Source: Agrobacterium larrymoorei (GTDB lineage Bacteria; Pseudomonadota; Alphaproteobacteria; Rhizobiales; Rhizobiaceae). Taken from it: 64,000 nt of DNA. Below are positions 1-9,334 of this stretch, in pieces. The stretch covers positions 922,501 through 986,500 of the forward strand of contig NZ_JAUTBL010000001.1 in assembly GCF_030819275.1 (NCBI RefSeq), written 5' to 3'. The position numbers and the translations under genes are program-made. Numbering within the stretch: the stretch's first letter is position 1; each line of letters opens with the position of its first letter. Under the pieces are notes generated by a model, which made no database searches, was not told where the DNA came from, and saw nothing but the letters and a program-made list of their open reading frames with translations.

Positions 1-670
1 AGCGATAAATCAGCACGCCGACGAAGAATGAGAAGAACACCCGCGCCATCCCGGCATACATCTCATGCCAGCGAAAACCCGCATGGAGCTTGCCGAACTC
101 GACGGCGGCAACCACCAATCCGACGGCGGCGATTGCGATGACCGCCGCGATCTTCCCATTTTTCCAACGTGCACCCCACTTCGCGTAAATGACGTTGGCC
201 ACCAGTTCATTGAACAGGGACCAAGCGGGGCTGACAAGGAAGAGCGCGCCGTTGAGTGTCAGCGTAAACGGCGCAGGCAGGAAGAGAATACTGGTCAGCA
301 ACGCAAAAGCCAGCTCACCCAGACTGATCTTCCTGTGCAGGTCATCGATCGGAGTTGGCAGGTCTAACGCGTAGAGGAGGACGAAGAAGGCCGCCATGAT
401 GGCGAGTGCGATGATGTAAAGCGGATAGAGTCTGTAAAAGCGCGCCTTCATGAAGGTCAAGGTGGAGATTTTGCCTGTTCGCAACCTTTCGCCATAGGCA
501 TGCGCCAGAACGAAGCCGCTCAAGGCGAAGAAGAGATCGACGGCCAGATAACTGGACGCTTCCGGTCTGCCGAAAAAGAATTCCGCATGACGGTGGACGA
601 TCGCGACCGCCGCGACCCCCCGAATTCCATCCAGTAAAACGAAGCGTTCGGGCTGGGGCGTCGCAATCAT
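1..670 (-). CDS. Acyltransferase family 3 (OafA-like) membrane protein, 5' part
   Basis: Reading the minus strand from an ATG at 668-670 gives 223 open codons that continue past the left edge, so the C-terminus is missing. The start of the protein carries the family signature: LDGIRGVAAVAIVHRH with the conserved Arg and His, then DLFFALSGFVLAHAY, then FMKARFYRLYPLY, followed by several hydrophobic segments. Members are integral membrane O-acyltransferases that move acyl groups (often acetyl or succinyl) onto surface glycans, antibiotics or lipids. The acceptor cannot be told from sequence. The Shine-Dalgarno match ahead of the ATG is weak. Nothing visible ties it to the downstream PLP-enzyme gene on the same strand. 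Confidence 0.85.
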   Translation of the reverse strand, partial: MIATPQPERFVLLDGIRGVAAVAIVHRHAEFFFGRPEASSYLAVDLFFALSGFVLAHAYGERLRTGKISTLTFMKARFYRLYPLYIIALAIMAAFFVLLYALDLPTPIDDLHRKISLGELAFALLTSILFLPAPFTLTLNGALFLVSPAWSLFNELVANVIYAKWGARWKNGKIAAVIAIAAVGLVVAAVEFGKLHAGFRWHEMYAGMARVFFSFFVGVLIYR

Positions 671-743
671 CAAAATTCTCAGAGGTCAGTAAAACTCACA
701 AACGCGACAGCCTCTCTCCGGTTCATCTTTCCTATCAAAAAAC

Positions 744-1823
744 TCAGACGATGAGGCCGCGAGCGGCAACAGGCCAGACCTCCGGCTCGGACATCCCCTC
801 GCCGATCACCGTCAAGCTATCGACAAGATTGGTCACGACGCAGGCGTGGTTCGGGACGATACGAAGCTTGTCCCCCACTTTGAGCCCGATCGGTCCCTCG
901 GTCACAAGACGCCCGTGCTCCTCCGACAACTGATCGATCATGATATCCTCACGACCAAGCACATGGCCATAGCCTGTGAGGCCCAAGAGATCCGAGGTCA
1001 GAGCTTTCGACCCGGCATCGATAATGGCGCGGTTTTCCGCCGGTACCGAAACGACGGTGGCGATAACGTTCAGAGCACATTCGTCCCAGCCACAAACGCC
1101 GCGCGCCACAAGCGATCTGTCGTTATAGACGTAGGTTCCAGGACGATATTCCGAGACAACCGGCGCCTTGGCCGCATGCATCATAGACGGTGTGCCGCCG
1201 GATGTGATGAGGGGCACCGCAATTCCCTGATCTTCGATTATCCGCTTGGCGTCCGTCATGAAGCTCTGGACTGCGGCCTCGCCTGAAGGTGCTGGATAGG
1301 TCATCAATCCGCCGAACACCAAACCTGCCGCCTGATTGATGACCGCGGCCAATTCCGCGGCGGCTTGGGGAGTTTGTACACCGCAGCGGTTCGCACCTGT
1401 ATTGCACTCGACAAGGACGGTCAGCGGTTCCGGCGCATCGGCAAAGGCGTTGGAGAGACCCTGCACGACCTCGGCACTATCGGCAACGACCGATAGACGA
1501 ACCTTGCTGGCCAGCACACGCAACTGCCGCAATTTCGCTGAGCCGAGAATATTGTAGGTGATCAAAACGTCCTTGATGGCGTCGCTTCCTGCGACCATGG
1601 CCTCGGCTTCCGACACCTTCTGGCAGGTAATGCCCACAGCGCCTGCAGACAGCTGCATTTCCGCGACGGCCGGGAGCTTGTGTGTCTTGATATGCGGTCT
1701 GACCTTCAGCCCATGGACGTCAGCATAGTCCTGAAAGCGAGCGATATTCTTTTTCGCGATGTCGAGATCCACGACAACGGCGGGCGTGTTGAGCTCGGCA
1801 ATCTGCTGATCGGATAGGGGCAT
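744..1823 (-). CDS. D-serine dehydratase / D-threonine aldolase family PLP enzyme (fold type III)
   Basis: About 359 residues. The N-terminal alanine-racemase-like barrel has the motif RPHIKTHK; Lys46 is the expected Schiff-base lysine for pyridoxal phosphate. Near the C-terminus the sequence NHACVVTN supplies a His-X-Cys pair like the zinc ligands of eukaryotic Dsd1-type D-serine dehydratase. The family cleaves or deaminates D-3-hydroxyamino acids in the cytoplasm, but substrate cannot be assigned from these motifs alone. I chose the ATG at 1821-1823 because GAGGA sits just upstream and the protein then begins directly with the conserved ELNTPAVVVDLD segment; a longer reading to 1913 adds 30 arginine-rich residues that look unrelated. 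It lies downstream of the merR/CMD pair on the same strand with a gap of about 116 bp. Confidence 0.85.
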   Translation of the reverse strand: MPLSDQQIAELNTPAVVVDLDIAKKNIARFQDYADVHGLKVRPHIKTHKLPAVAEMQLSAGAVGITCQKVSEAEAMVAGSDAIKDVLITYNILGSAKLRQLRVLASKVRLSVVADSAEVVQGLSNAFADAPEPLTVLVECNTGANRCGVQTPQAAAELAAVINQAAGLVFGGLMTYPAPSGEAAVQSFMTDAKRIIEDQGIAVPLITSGGTPSMMHAAKAPVVSEYRPGTYVYNDRSLVARGVCGWDECALNVIATVVSVPAENRAIIDAGSKALTSDLLGLTGYGHVLGREDIMIDQLSEEHGRLVTEGPIGLKVGDKLRIVPNHACVVTNLVDSLTVIGEGMSEPEVWPVAARGLIV

Positions 1824-1939
1824 GACATCCTCGGAAGCAACTCGGGTTCGGCGGCGGGACGCTATATCCCTTTCTCTTCCATTGCTACAGGAAGATGGAG
1901 AAATAGCGCCCACACGGAGCTGGCTTTTGGATTTGCCCC

Positions 1940-2359
1940 TTAAGCCGCTGCCGCTTCTCGCGCGTCAATCGCGGAGAAGACATCCTTCGCGGCAAACAGG
2001 CCGTTCAACGCCGCTGGAAATCCGGCATAGACGGCCATTTGCATGATGATTTCGGTGGTCTCGTCACGCGATAGCCCGACATTGAGGCCGGCCTCGATAT
2101 GCACCTTCAGCTGTGGCGCTGCGTTGCCCATCGCCGTCAGCGCAGCGATGGTTGCGATTTCCCTTGCCTTGGTATCGAGCCCGGGCCGGCTGTAAATGTC
2201 GCCGAAGGGAAACTCGAAGAGATAGGTCGCGAAGTCCGGCGCGATATCGGCGAGCGCCGCGATTACCTTTGCTCCGGCTTCGCCGTCAATTTCGGCGAGC
2301 GCGCGTTTGCCGCGTTCCAGCCGGGTTTGGTTCAAGTTTTCCTGTGACTGCGTCATCAT
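1940..2359 (-). CDS. Carboxymuconolactone decarboxylase family protein
   Basis: A 139-residue all-helical protein with the family core: KAREIATIAALTAMGNAAPQLKVHIEAGLNVG followed by ETTEIIMQMAVYAGFPAALNGLFAAKDVF. There is no cysteine anywhere in it, so the AhpD-type CxxC peroxidase centre is absent; it belongs with the His-containing decarboxylase-like branch, whose members are often of unknown substrate. The start at 2359 has GAGGA six bases upstream. That start lies inside the preceding merR gene, so the two frames overlap by 74 bp and the gene is probably translated together with its regulator. Pairing with a MerR gene suggests induction by an electrophile, aldehyde or aromatic compound, which is an inference from context. 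Confidence 0.88.
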   Translation of the reverse strand: MMTQSQENLNQTRLERGKRALAEIDGEAGAKVIAALADIAPDFATYLFEFPFGDIYSRPGLDTKAREIATIAALTAMGNAAPQLKVHIEAGLNVGLSRDETTEIIMQMAVYAGFPAALNGLFAAKDVFSAIDAREAAAA

Positions 2360-2720
2360 TCGTCATCCTCTGATCTTCGCCGGCATATCCGGCGATCTTC
2401 TGGTCGAGGACGAGGAGGCACTGCTGGAGTTCGGCAACCCGATCGCGAACCTGGTCGCGATGCGTTTCCAGCATCGCCTGCCGTTCTGGCACGGTCTTGT
2501 CGCCCTGCTTTCGCAAGGCGGCATAGCGCAGCATGTCCCGGATCGGCATTCCGGTGGTTTTCAGCCTTCCGAGAAACTCGATCCAGATCAATATCTCGGG
2601 ATCGTAATCGCGCCTGCTCGAGCGGTCGCGATCGGCATAGGGCAGCAAGCCGATCCGCTCATAATAGCGGATCGTATAGGCCGACAGGCCGGAGCGTTTT
2701 GCCAGTTCGCCGATCTTCAT
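2286..2720 (-). CDS. MerR-family transcriptional regulator
   Basis: A 144-residue regulator. The N-terminal winged helix-turn-helix is clear: MKIGELAKRSGLSAYTIRYYERIGLLPYADR, then RDYDPEILIWIEFLGRLKTTGMPI, followed by a coiled-coil dimerisation helix (about residues 80-115). There is a single cysteine and no metal-binding cysteine cluster, so a metal sensor is unlikely; the layout resembles the AdhR/SoxR-like small-molecule branch. Its last 74 bp overlap the start of the carboxymuconolactone decarboxylase gene in another frame, which implies coupled expression. MerR proteins usually bind between -35 and -10 elements of their target, here probably their own promoter. Confidence 0.9.
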   Translation of the reverse strand: MKIGELAKRSGLSAYTIRYYERIGLLPYADRDRSSRRDYDPEILIWIEFLGRLKTTGMPIRDMLRYAALRKQGDKTVPERQAMLETHRDQVRDRVAELQQCLLVLDQKIAGYAGEDQRMTNDDAVTGKLEPNPAGTRQTRARRN

Positions 2721-2850
2721 GAGCGCCTCATCGTCATAACGCAGAGGAAGCTACAAGTTAGAGCGCACTCTCGGTCAATAGCCGCTCATAGCTTTCGAGC
2801 GAAATAGTTCAGAGGATGCCGGAGACGTTTTGCCACCGGCACCGGACCGA

Positions 2851-3888
2851 TTATTGCGGCATGACGATTTGCAGCTTCACGTCGGTGTCTCTCGCTTCCA
2901 CCGCGCGATCAAATCCAGCAATGCTGTCTTCAAAGGGGATGGTGGCGGAGATCAACGGCTTCAGGTCAACCTTGCCGGAACCGATCAGCGCAATCGCCCG
3001 GTCATAAACATTGGCATAACGGAAGACGGTCTCGACACGCAGTTCCTTGGCCTGCAATCCGACGATATCGACCGGCACCGGATCGACCGGCATGCCGACA
3101 AGCACGATTGCCCCGCCGGGTCGGGCGAGCTTTGCCATGCCGAGAATGGCGGGAGCCGCGCCTGAGCATTCAAACACGATATCGCAACCCCAGCCATCCG
3201 TGGCCTTGGCAACGGCATCTGGCAGCGAAGCTTCGCGGATATTGACCGTCTCGATGCCATCATAGGCACCGATGATATCAAGCTTGGGCTGAGCAAGATC
3301 GGCAACGATGACCTTGGCGCAACCGCCAGCAAGTGCTGCAAGCGCTACCATCATTCCGATTGGTCCGGCACCCGTGACCACCGCCACATCGCCCGGCTGG
3401 ATCCGCGCGCGGAGCGCTGCCTGCATGCCGATGGCAAAGGGCTCTACCATCGCGCCCTCGCCGAAGGATACGTTATCGGGCAGCTTATAGGTGAAGGCGG
3501 CCGGATGAATGACCTCAGGTGTAAGGCAACCGTGGACTGGTGGCGTTGCCCAGAACGTCACGGCCGGATCAACATTGTAGATGCCGAGCTTGGCTGCACG
3601 CGAGGTCGGGTCGGGAATACCCGGCTCCATGCACACGCGGTCTCCGACCTTCAGATGCGTGACCTCGGAGCCGACTTCGGCAACCGTGCCCGCTGCTTCG
3701 TGGCCGAGCACCATAGGCGCGTTAACGACGAAGTGGCCGATCTTGCCATGGGTGTAATAATGCACATCCGAGCCGCAAATACCGACCGTGTGGGTGCGGA
3801 TTTTCACATCTTTTGGACCGAGCGTGGCGGGAAGATCGAAGTCGCGAAGCGACAGCTTTCCCTTTTCCTCCAGAACCAGAGCCTTCAT
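2851..3888 (-). CDS. Zinc-type polyol dehydrogenase (xylitol/L-iditol 2-dehydrogenase family)
   Basis: 345 residues of the medium-chain dehydrogenase family. The catalytic zinc site is intact: [13 protein letters not shown] (Cys), GHEAAG (His, Glu) and VEPFAIG (Glu). The Rossmann motif TGAGPIGMM binds NAD(P). The lobe that normally holds four cysteines for structural zinc instead reads [19 protein letters not shown] with no cysteine, as in xylitol dehydrogenases lacking the structural zinc. The expected reaction is oxidation of a polyol such as xylitol or sorbitol to the 2-ketose. The start at 3888 is firm because AAGGAGGAAACG precedes it. It appears to be a single transcription unit; a dispersed two-hairpin repeat separates it from the rut operon. 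Confidence 0.88.
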   Translation of the reverse strand: MKALVLEEKGKLSLRDFDLPATLGPKDVKIRTHTVGICGSDVHYYTHGKIGHFVVNAPMVLGHEAAGTVAEVGSEVTHLKVGDRVCMEPGIPDPTSRAAKLGIYNVDPAVTFWATPPVHGCLTPEVIHPAAFTYKLPDNVSFGEGAMVEPFAIGMQAALRARIQPGDVAVVTGAGPIGMMVALAALAGGCAKVIVADLAQPKLDIIGAYDGIETVNIREASLPDAVAKATDGWGCDIVFECSGAAPAILGMAKLARPGGAIVLVGMPVDPVPVDIVGLQAKELRVETVFRYANVYDRAIALIGSGKVDLKPLISATIPFEDSIAGFDRAVEARDTDVKLQIVMPQ

Positions 3889-3925
3889 CGTTTCCTCCTT
3901 CAACCTTGATGCGACCTGCGTCTCC

Positions 3926-4028
3926 AGCATCGGCCCGAAAATCGGAATCGATTTTCGGAAAGCACGATGCGTAGATTCAAAAAGTTAGAGCGTCCTTTGT
4001 GCGTCTTAAAGGACGCACGGCGCTCTAT
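3926..4028 (+). repeat. Two-hairpin rhizobial intergenic repeat, copy A
   Basis: About 103 bp. The first palindrome is CCGAAAATCG-gaat-CGATTTTCGG (3935-3958), then the conserved linker CACGATGCGTAGATT, then a second imperfect stem built on GCGTCC and GGACGC. The same module recurs at 15675-15785, 51593-51696 and 52684-52795. Length and two-palindrome layout resemble the RIME1 elements described in rhizobia; that name is from memory, the repetition is seen directly. This copy lies between rutD and the polyol dehydrogenase gene. Confidence 0.85.
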
Positions 4029-4135
4029 AAGAAGGTGATGAAACGTCGCGCAGCGGAAAGCAACCCCTTCCTTTGTGCCATCGCTCTTTCGTTGAAGGAA
4101 GTATGTTGCCGAGCCAAGCAAGTAACGAAAAAGTA

Positions 4136-4912
4136 TCAGCCAGACTGCAAAAAGCGCAGTATGGCGACGTTGAAGGCATCCGGAGCCGTGACGTTGACAG
4201 CATGGGCTCCGAAGTCGACGAGCTGCAACTGGCTGTTCGGCAAGCCTTCGGCCAGACGAATCGACCGCGTGTAAGGAACCAAAAGATCATCACGCGTGGC
4301 AATCACCAGCGTCTCCATTTCGATTTCCTTCAAACGGTCATCGACATCGAAGGCGCGCAAGGCGGCGATGCGGCGCAGGATATTGGTGCGCCCCTGAAAA
4401 TGCTCAGTCGCGTGTCGCTCCTCCGCCTCCAGCCGTTCGGCATTTTCCGACATCCAGACGGCCGGGTACAGGAACAGGGGCTGTGCCTTGACGAAAGCGG
4501 GAACGCCGGATTTCTCCAGGAGCTCGATGCGCACATCAAAGCACCGCCCGGAATGAGGATCGGCCTTGCTCCAGGCATTGATGAGAATGAGCTTTCCGAC
4601 CATTTCGGGCTTGCGAAGGGCGAGATCAAGCCCGACCAAGCCGCCCAATGCGTGCCCCATGAAATCGAAGCGAGTGAGACCCAGTTGCTCGGCAATCTCC
4701 AGCACATCGTCCGCCATGGCCGCGATGCCGCCATCGACCCGTACTTCGCCACCGGTGTGTCCGCAACCGCGATGATCATAGGTCACGATCCGATAGTGGT
4801 TCGATAGCGCCGCAAGCTGCGGCGCCCAGTAACTTGCAGAGCCGCCGAGGCCCGACGACAGGATGATCGTCGGCGCATCGGCCTCTTGTCTTCCGTGCAG
4901 ATCGAAATGCAT
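4136..4912 (-). CDS. rutD: RutD-type alpha/beta hydrolase (aminoacrylate hydrolase)
   Basis: 258 residues of the alpha/beta hydrolase fold. LSSGLGGSASYWAPQL, the oxyanion region and YDHRGCGHTGG match RutD closely. The nucleophile elbow reads GHALGG, with Ala in place of the catalytic Ser, the same substitution known in E. coli RutD. The conserved QPLFLYPAVWMSENAERLEAEE and HFQGRTNILRR segments also agree. RutD is thought to speed hydrolysis of aminoacrylate to malonic semialdehyde and ammonium in the Rut pyrimidine pathway. The start at 4912 lies 5 bp after the rutC stop, so this is the last gene of a tight rutABCD operon; the longer reading to 4984 would overlap rutC. Confidence 0.93.
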   Translation of the reverse strand: MHFDLHGRQEADAPTIILSSGLGGSASYWAPQLAALSNHYRIVTYDHRGCGHTGGEVRVDGGIAAMADDVLEIAEQLGLTRFDFMGHALGGLVGLDLALRKPEMVGKLILINAWSKADPHSGRCFDVRIELLEKSGVPAFVKAQPLFLYPAVWMSENAERLEAEERHATEHFQGRTNILRRIAALRAFDVDDRLKEIEMETLVIATRDDLLVPYTRSIRLAEGLPNSQLQLVDFGAHAVNVTAPDAFNVAILRFLQSG

Positions 4913-4917
4913 TGCGC

Positions 4918-5307
4918 TTACGGCTTGCCGATATGAGCGACGGTTGCGATTTCCACCAGCGCATCCGGCTTCACCAGACCGCATTGAATGCAGTAGCGAG
5001 CCGGCTTGTCGCCTGGGAAATACTCGGCATAGACGGCATTGACCGCCTGATAATTGGCCCAGTCGGTGATGAAAATGTGGTTCATGGTTACATCTTCCAT
5101 CGTGCCGCCGGCTGTTTCGATCACCGACTTGATGGTCTCCAGCACGTGTCGGGTCTGGGCGCTTGCGTCACCCACATGAACGACGTCGTTGTTCTTGTCG
5201 AATGGCAGCGTTCCGGAGACATAGACGATCCCATCTGCCAGCGTGCCGGGCGAAAATGGTGCAATCGGCTTCGATGTGCCTTCGGGAACGATGATCTTCT
5301 TCGGCAT
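4918..5307 (-). CDS. rutC: RutC, RidA-family aminoacrylate deaminase
   Basis: 129 residues of the YjgF/RidA family. The start [37 protein letters not shown] and the C-terminal [26 protein letters not shown] are typical of RutC, with the conserved Arg in PARYC that binds the imine/enamine nitrogen. In the Rut pathway it handles the aminoacrylate peracid or enamine intermediate. AAGGAC stands upstream of the ATG. It lies between rutB (18 bp gap) and rutD (5 bp gap), on the same transcript. Confidence 0.95.
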   Translation of the reverse strand: MPKKIIVPEGTSKPIAPFSPGTLADGIVYVSGTLPFDKNNDVVHVGDASAQTRHVLETIKSVIETAGGTMEDVTMNHIFITDWANYQAVNAVYAEYFPGDKPARYCIQCGLVKPDALVEIATVAHIGKP

Positions 5308-5325
5308 GAGTGTGTCCTTCTACAA

Positions 5326-6054
5326 TCAGGAATTGGCAGGTGCGGCCTGGCTTATGGCGCCACAGAAATCATTGACAGTCGCCACCCAACCGAAAAACTT
5401 TTCGACGTTGTAGACGGTCGCCTGTTGAATGTAATCCGGGCCGAGGTGATGGGTCGCGTCTTCGAGCATGACGCCGAAATATTCCAGATGGAAGGCATCG
5501 CGAAGCGAGCTTTCGACGCAGACATTGGTGGCAATGCCGACGAAGACGAGGTTTCGAATGCCGCGGGCGCGCAGGATACTGTCCATCTGCGTGTTGAAGA
5601 AGCCGCTATAGCGGGTCTTTGGCACCAGGATATCACCGGGTTTCGGCTGAAGCTCATCGACGATCGCGTAATCCCAGGTGCCCTTGGCAAGCAACTTACC
5701 CTGCGCATCCGGATTGGCGCGCATATATTTCAGCGCGTTGGATTTGTGCCAGTTGGGCGAGCCTGGACCACCCGCCTCGACATAATCCTTGTCCCAGCCA
5801 TTCTGGAAGTAGACCACCTGAACGCCAGCAGCGCGCGCGGCATCCAGGGTCTTACGAATATTATCGATCGTCCCCTTGGCGCCTGAAATGTCGAAGCCGG
5901 CCAGATCCACATAGCCGCCTTCCGTCGAATAGGCATTCTGCATATCGACGACGACGACGGCGGTTTCTTCGGGCTTCAGTGTGATCGGCTCTGGGCGAGC
6001 GGGCAATGTCACGCTTCCGCTGTGAACGGCGGGGGCTTGGTATCCTGTCGTCAT
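5326..6054 (-). CDS. rutB: RutB, ureidoacrylate amidohydrolase
   Basis: 242 residues, isochorismatase-like cysteine hydrolase. The catalytic triad is visible as Asp in VVVVDMQN (Asp37), Lys in [10 protein letters not shown], and Cys in [15 protein letters not shown]. RutB hydrolyses ureidoacrylate (and its peracid) to aminoacrylate, carbon dioxide and ammonia. I placed the start at 6054, 5 bp after the rutA stop; the alternative upstream start at 6102 would add 16 residues lying inside rutA. The spacing shows tight translational coupling. Confidence 0.94.
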   Translation of the reverse strand: MTTGYQAPAVHSGSVTLPARPEPITLKPEETAVVVVDMQNAYSTEGGYVDLAGFDISGAKGTIDNIRKTLDAARAAGVQVVYFQNGWDKDYVEAGGPGSPNWHKSNALKYMRANPDAQGKLLAKGTWDYAIVDELQPKPGDILVPKTRYSGFFNTQMDSILRARGIRNLVFVGIATNVCVESSLRDAFHLEYFGVMLEDATHHLGPDYIQQATVYNVEKFFGWVATVNDFCGAISQAAPANS

Positions 6055-6059
6055 GCTAC

Positions 6060-7151
6060 TCACTCCGCCGCCTCGAGAAGGGGCTTTACATGCTTGCGGC
6101 ACGCCATCAGAGGCTGGATCTTCGTGCCGAAATCTTCAACGCCCTTGACGAAATCATCGAAAGTCAAAAGTACGCCGCCCGTTCCAGGCACGGTCGGAAC
6201 CTCATCAAGCAATCGCGCCACGGTCTCGTAGGAGCCCACAAGCGTTCCCATGTTGATGTTGACGGCGGAGACCGGGTCGGCCATCTGCCGGACATTGGTG
6301 TCCGAACCGGATTTCGTATCGGCAGCACCCTGGACGCCGAGCCACTTGATCGCCTCCTCGTCGGCACCAGCCTTGTAATGCTCCCATTTCGCCCGTGCGG
6401 CCTCGTCCGTTTCGTCGGCGATCACCATGAAGAGAACGAAGGACGATACATCGCGGCCTGTCTTTGCCGTTGCTTCCCTGAGCCTCTCGGCGGCAGGCGC
6501 AAATGCGGTGGGTGTGTTGACGCCGACACCGAAACAGAAATTGTAGTCCGCATATTTAGCGGAGAATTCCATGCCGGCATTGGAGGAGCCCGCGCAGATC
6601 ACCTTCATATCGGCCTGCGGCTGCGGCGAGAGCCGGCAGTCGTCCATCTGGAAGAACTCGCCCTTGAAGTCGCTCTGCCCCTTTTCCCACAATTCGCGCA
6701 GGATCGTGGCGTATTCGGCAAGGTAAGCATACCGCTTGCCGAAGTATTCGTCGCCCGGCCACATGCCCATCTGCGAATACTCCGGCCGCTGCCAGCCAGT
6801 CACGAGATTGATGCCGAAGCGGCCGTTGGAAATGCTGTCGATGGTGGAGGCCATTCTTGCGACGATGGCCGGCGGCATGACGAGTGAGGCAGCTGTGGCA
6901 AATAGCTTGATGCGTGTGGTGACGGCGGCGAGGCCTGCCATCAGCGTAAAGGATTCGAGATTATGATCCCAGAACTCGGTCTTGCCCCCAAAGCCGCGAA
7001 GCTTGATCATCGACAAGGCAAAATCGAAGCCGTACTTCTCAGCCTTGAGAGTGATTTCTTTGTTCAGCTCGAAGCTCGGCTTGTATTGCGGCGCATTCTC
7101 CGACAATAGCCAGCCATTGTTTCCAATGGGGATGAAGACTCCAATTTCCAT
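6060..7151 (-). CDS. rutA: RutA, pyrimidine oxygenase
   Basis: 363 residues, a flavin-dependent luciferase-like monooxygenase. It begins [25 protein letters not shown] and contains [28 protein letters not shown] and [25 protein letters not shown], which are RutA hallmarks. RutA uses reduced FMN and oxygen to open the uracil ring between N3 and C4. The start at 7151 has AAGGACA upstream; the longer reading to 7295 has no support. It is the first gene of rutABCD. The flavin reductase RutF, the exporter/importer RutG, RutE and the regulator RutR are not in this window, so reduced FMN must come from elsewhere. Confidence 0.95.
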   Translation of the reverse strand: MEIGVFIPIGNNGWLLSENAPQYKPSFELNKEITLKAEKYGFDFALSMIKLRGFGGKTEFWDHNLESFTLMAGLAAVTTRIKLFATAASLVMPPAIVARMASTIDSISNGRFGINLVTGWQRPEYSQMGMWPGDEYFGKRYAYLAEYATILRELWEKGQSDFKGEFFQMDDCRLSPQPQADMKVICAGSSNAGMEFSAKYADYNFCFGVGVNTPTAFAPAAERLREATAKTGRDVSSFVLFMVIADETDEAARAKWEHYKAGADEEAIKWLGVQGAADTKSGSDTNVRQMADPVSAVNINMGTLVGSYETVARLLDEVPTVPGTGGVLLTFDDFVKGVEDFGTKIQPLMACRKHVKPLLEAAE

Positions 7152-7522
7152 AAATATGTCCTTCTTCGAACTGTACCGACAATGCTCTGTGACTTGCAGC
7201 ACCGGGGACGGCATCGATATGACATCGGCCCAAGCCCCAGCGGATCGAAATTTCGACGGCAGATTTTGAAAGTCTTTTTGTTCCCCATACGTCAAAATAG
7301 ATCAATGAATAACGGGCTGACTGGCCTGTCGCGCAAACAGCAAATCAACCCGAAAGGGGATGCTCACCCGACTGGACGCAAAGATCAACCGAAAATATTG
7401 CATGCTTGGCTATCGGAATTGTCGATTGCAAGCCACGCATGTGCGAGGCAGGCAAAGCTGCGGCATCATGTCCTTTACAAAGCGGGATGATTGTCAGGCG
7501 TCAAAACCGCCTGACTTCCTAA
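7152..7522. other. Intergenic region between rutA and treZ
   Basis: 371 bp upstream of rutA and downstream of treZ (both minus strand). It must hold the rut promoter, but I see neither a clear -35/-10 pair nor the TTGACC-type palindrome known for RutR. A 102-codon plus-strand reading (7182-7490) has no recognisable domain and no ribosome site, and I do not support it as a gene. Confidence 0.5.
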
Positions 7523-9334
7523 TCAAGCGGGATGCAAGGTCCACCGGACAGCCCATGGCGATATGCCCGTTGTGCTGACGGTTCCGAGACTGAAAAGCTC
7601 GACGCCTGTTGTCGCGTCAGTCTCGATCTCACCATTCTTTTCGGAAAGATTGGCAATCAGGCGAAGCGTTGCTCCGTCCTCCATTCCCCAGTCGACGGTG
7701 ACAATCCCGTCTCTGACATCGTAACGCGTTGTATCGGGGATGATCGTCTTCAGCAACGGCACGATGTGCTGTTTCCGCAGGTCGAGCAGCGTCCTATAGA
7801 AACTCAGCAACTGGCTTGCTTCATCATCTCCCACCTTCGACCAGTCGAGCTTGCTGACGATGAAGGTGTCCTTGGCGGTCGGATCGGGTAAATCCTCGCC
7901 ATCGAAGCCCGGGAGGCGAGAAAGCTCCTCGCGGCGCCCATCCCTCACCTTCTGGTTCAGGTCCTCGTTGAAATCGCAGAAATAACGGAAGGGATCGCGC
8001 GAACCCCACTCCTCGCCCATGAACAGCATCGGTATTTGCGGCGCGAGGAGATAGATCGCGGTAATCGCCTTCAGTGCCGCTTCCGGTGCGTAGGTCTGCA
8101 TCCTGTCGCCGAGCGCGCGGTTGCCGATCTGATCGTGATTTTGAATGAAGGAGATAAAAGCCGTGGGCGGCAAGTGCGCGCTCGGCTTGCCGCGCTCCTC
8201 ATCGCGGTAGGGCATATGCTCACCCTGGAAGGCGAAGCCTTCCGCAAGGGCGCGACCGATCTGGTTGTCGTCGTCGGAATAGGCCTTGTAGTAACCGAAG
8301 GTTTCGCCAGTCGCAGCGATATGAAGCACGTGGTGGATGTCATCATTCCATTGCGCGGTGAAACGCTCCGGTTTCCCCTCTTCGTCACGGCTCAAGAGAT
8401 CGCTGTCATTGTCTTCATTCTCGACGATCAGATGAATGTGCCGGTCAGCCGCGGCGGCACGAACGCGGCGCGCGAGTTCCGTCAGTAGATGTTCATCGCT
8501 ATCGTCGATGATCGCATGAACGGCATCGAGCCTTAGGCCATCGAACCGGAATTGCGTGACCCAATAGATGGCGTTCTGAATGATGAACTCACGCACATAC
8601 TCGGATTGCTCGTCGTCGTAATTCAAGCCCTGGCCCCATGGGTTCTCGTGATGCGGCGAGAAGAGCGGCGCGTAGTTGGGCATGTAATTGCCGTCCGGGC
8701 CGAAGTGGTTGTACACCACATCGAGAAAAACGCAGAGCCCGCGCTCATGGGCGGCGTCGACCAGCGCCATCAAATCGTCCGGGCGTCCGTAGCTACTGTC
8801 GGGCGCATAGGGCATGACGCCGTCATAGCCCCAATTGTAGCCGCCTGGAAAATCCGCAACAGGCATGATCTGGATAGCGGTGACGCCGAGATCACGCAGG
8901 TGATCGAGATGGGCAATCGCGCCTTGGAAGGTGCCTTCGTCGCTGAAGGTGCCGATGTGGAGTTCATAGATGATGATCTCCTCCCAAGGTCGGCCGTGCC
9001 AATCGGAGCTCTTCCATGGAAAGCTCGACAGATCGACAAGCTCACTCGGACCATGGACATCATGCGGCTGAAAGCGAGAGGCGGGATCTGGAACCTTCAA
9101 GCCATCGGCCAAGGTAAAGCTGTATCGCAATGCGGTCTCGGGTGTCGGCTTGCGCAGCCGGTGCCAGCCCTCATCGTCCCGCTTCATCGCCTCCGGCGGA
9201 TCGCCTTCGATAGTGAGAAGCACCTCTTGGTGCAGAGGTGCCCAAAGGCGAAACTCAATGTCTTGATCGGAAATAGCTGGACCGAAATCGAATGTCTGAA
9301 CCACCGGAGCCCCTCGTGCTGTTGTGCACTGCAT
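7523..9334 (-). CDS. treZ: Malto-oligosyltrehalose trehalohydrolase
   Basis: About 603 residues, glycoside hydrolase family 13. An N-terminal beta domain (IEFRLWAP) precedes the barrel: YELHIGTFSDEGTF, GVTAIQIMPVADFPGGYNWGYDG, FLDVVYNHFGPDGN, the nucleophile in FDGLRLDAVHAI, the acid Glu in IHLIVENEDND, and FIQNHDQIGNRA. TreZ releases trehalose from the maltooligosyltrehalose made by TreY. The first ATG is at 9332-9334 but has no Shine-Dalgarno; a GTG at 9302-9304 with AGGGG five bases upstream is a good alternative and would shorten the protein by 10 residues. It is divergent from treY with about 215 bp between them. No debranching enzyme or glycogen synthase gene is present nearby. Confidence 0.93.
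   Translation of the reverse strand: MQCTTARGAPVVQTFDFGPAISDQDIEFRLWAPLHQEVLLTIEGDPPEAMKRDDEGWHRLRKPTPETALRYSFTLADGLKVPDPASRFQPHDVHGPSELVDLSSFPWKSSDWHGRPWEEIIIYELHIGTFSDEGTFQGAIAHLDHLRDLGVTAIQIMPVADFPGGYNWGYDGVMPYAPDSSYGRPDDLMALVDAAHERGLCVFLDVVYNHFGPDGNYMPNYAPLFSPHHENPWGQGLNYDDEQSEYVREFIIQNAIYWVTQFRFDGLRLDAVHAIIDDSDEHLLTELARRVRAAAADRHIHLIVENEDNDSDLLSRDEEGKPERFTAQWNDDIHHVLHIAATGETFGYYKAYSDDDNQIGRALAEGFAFQGEHMPYRDEERGKPSAHLPPTAFISFIQNHDQIGNRALGDRMQTYAPEAALKAITAIYLLAPQIPMLFMGEEWGSRDPFRYFCDFNEDLNQKVRDGRREELSRLPGFDGEDLPDPTAKDTFIVSKLDWSKVGDDEASQLLSFYRTLLDLRKQHIVPLLKTIIPDTTRYDVRDGIVTVDWGMEDGATLRLIANLSEKNGEIETDATTGVELFSLGTVSTTGISPWAVRWTLHPA

Noticed and set aside
7182..7490. Possible 102-residue protein between rutA and treZ
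   Set aside because: No domain, no ribosome site, basic composition and overlap with the rutA leader.
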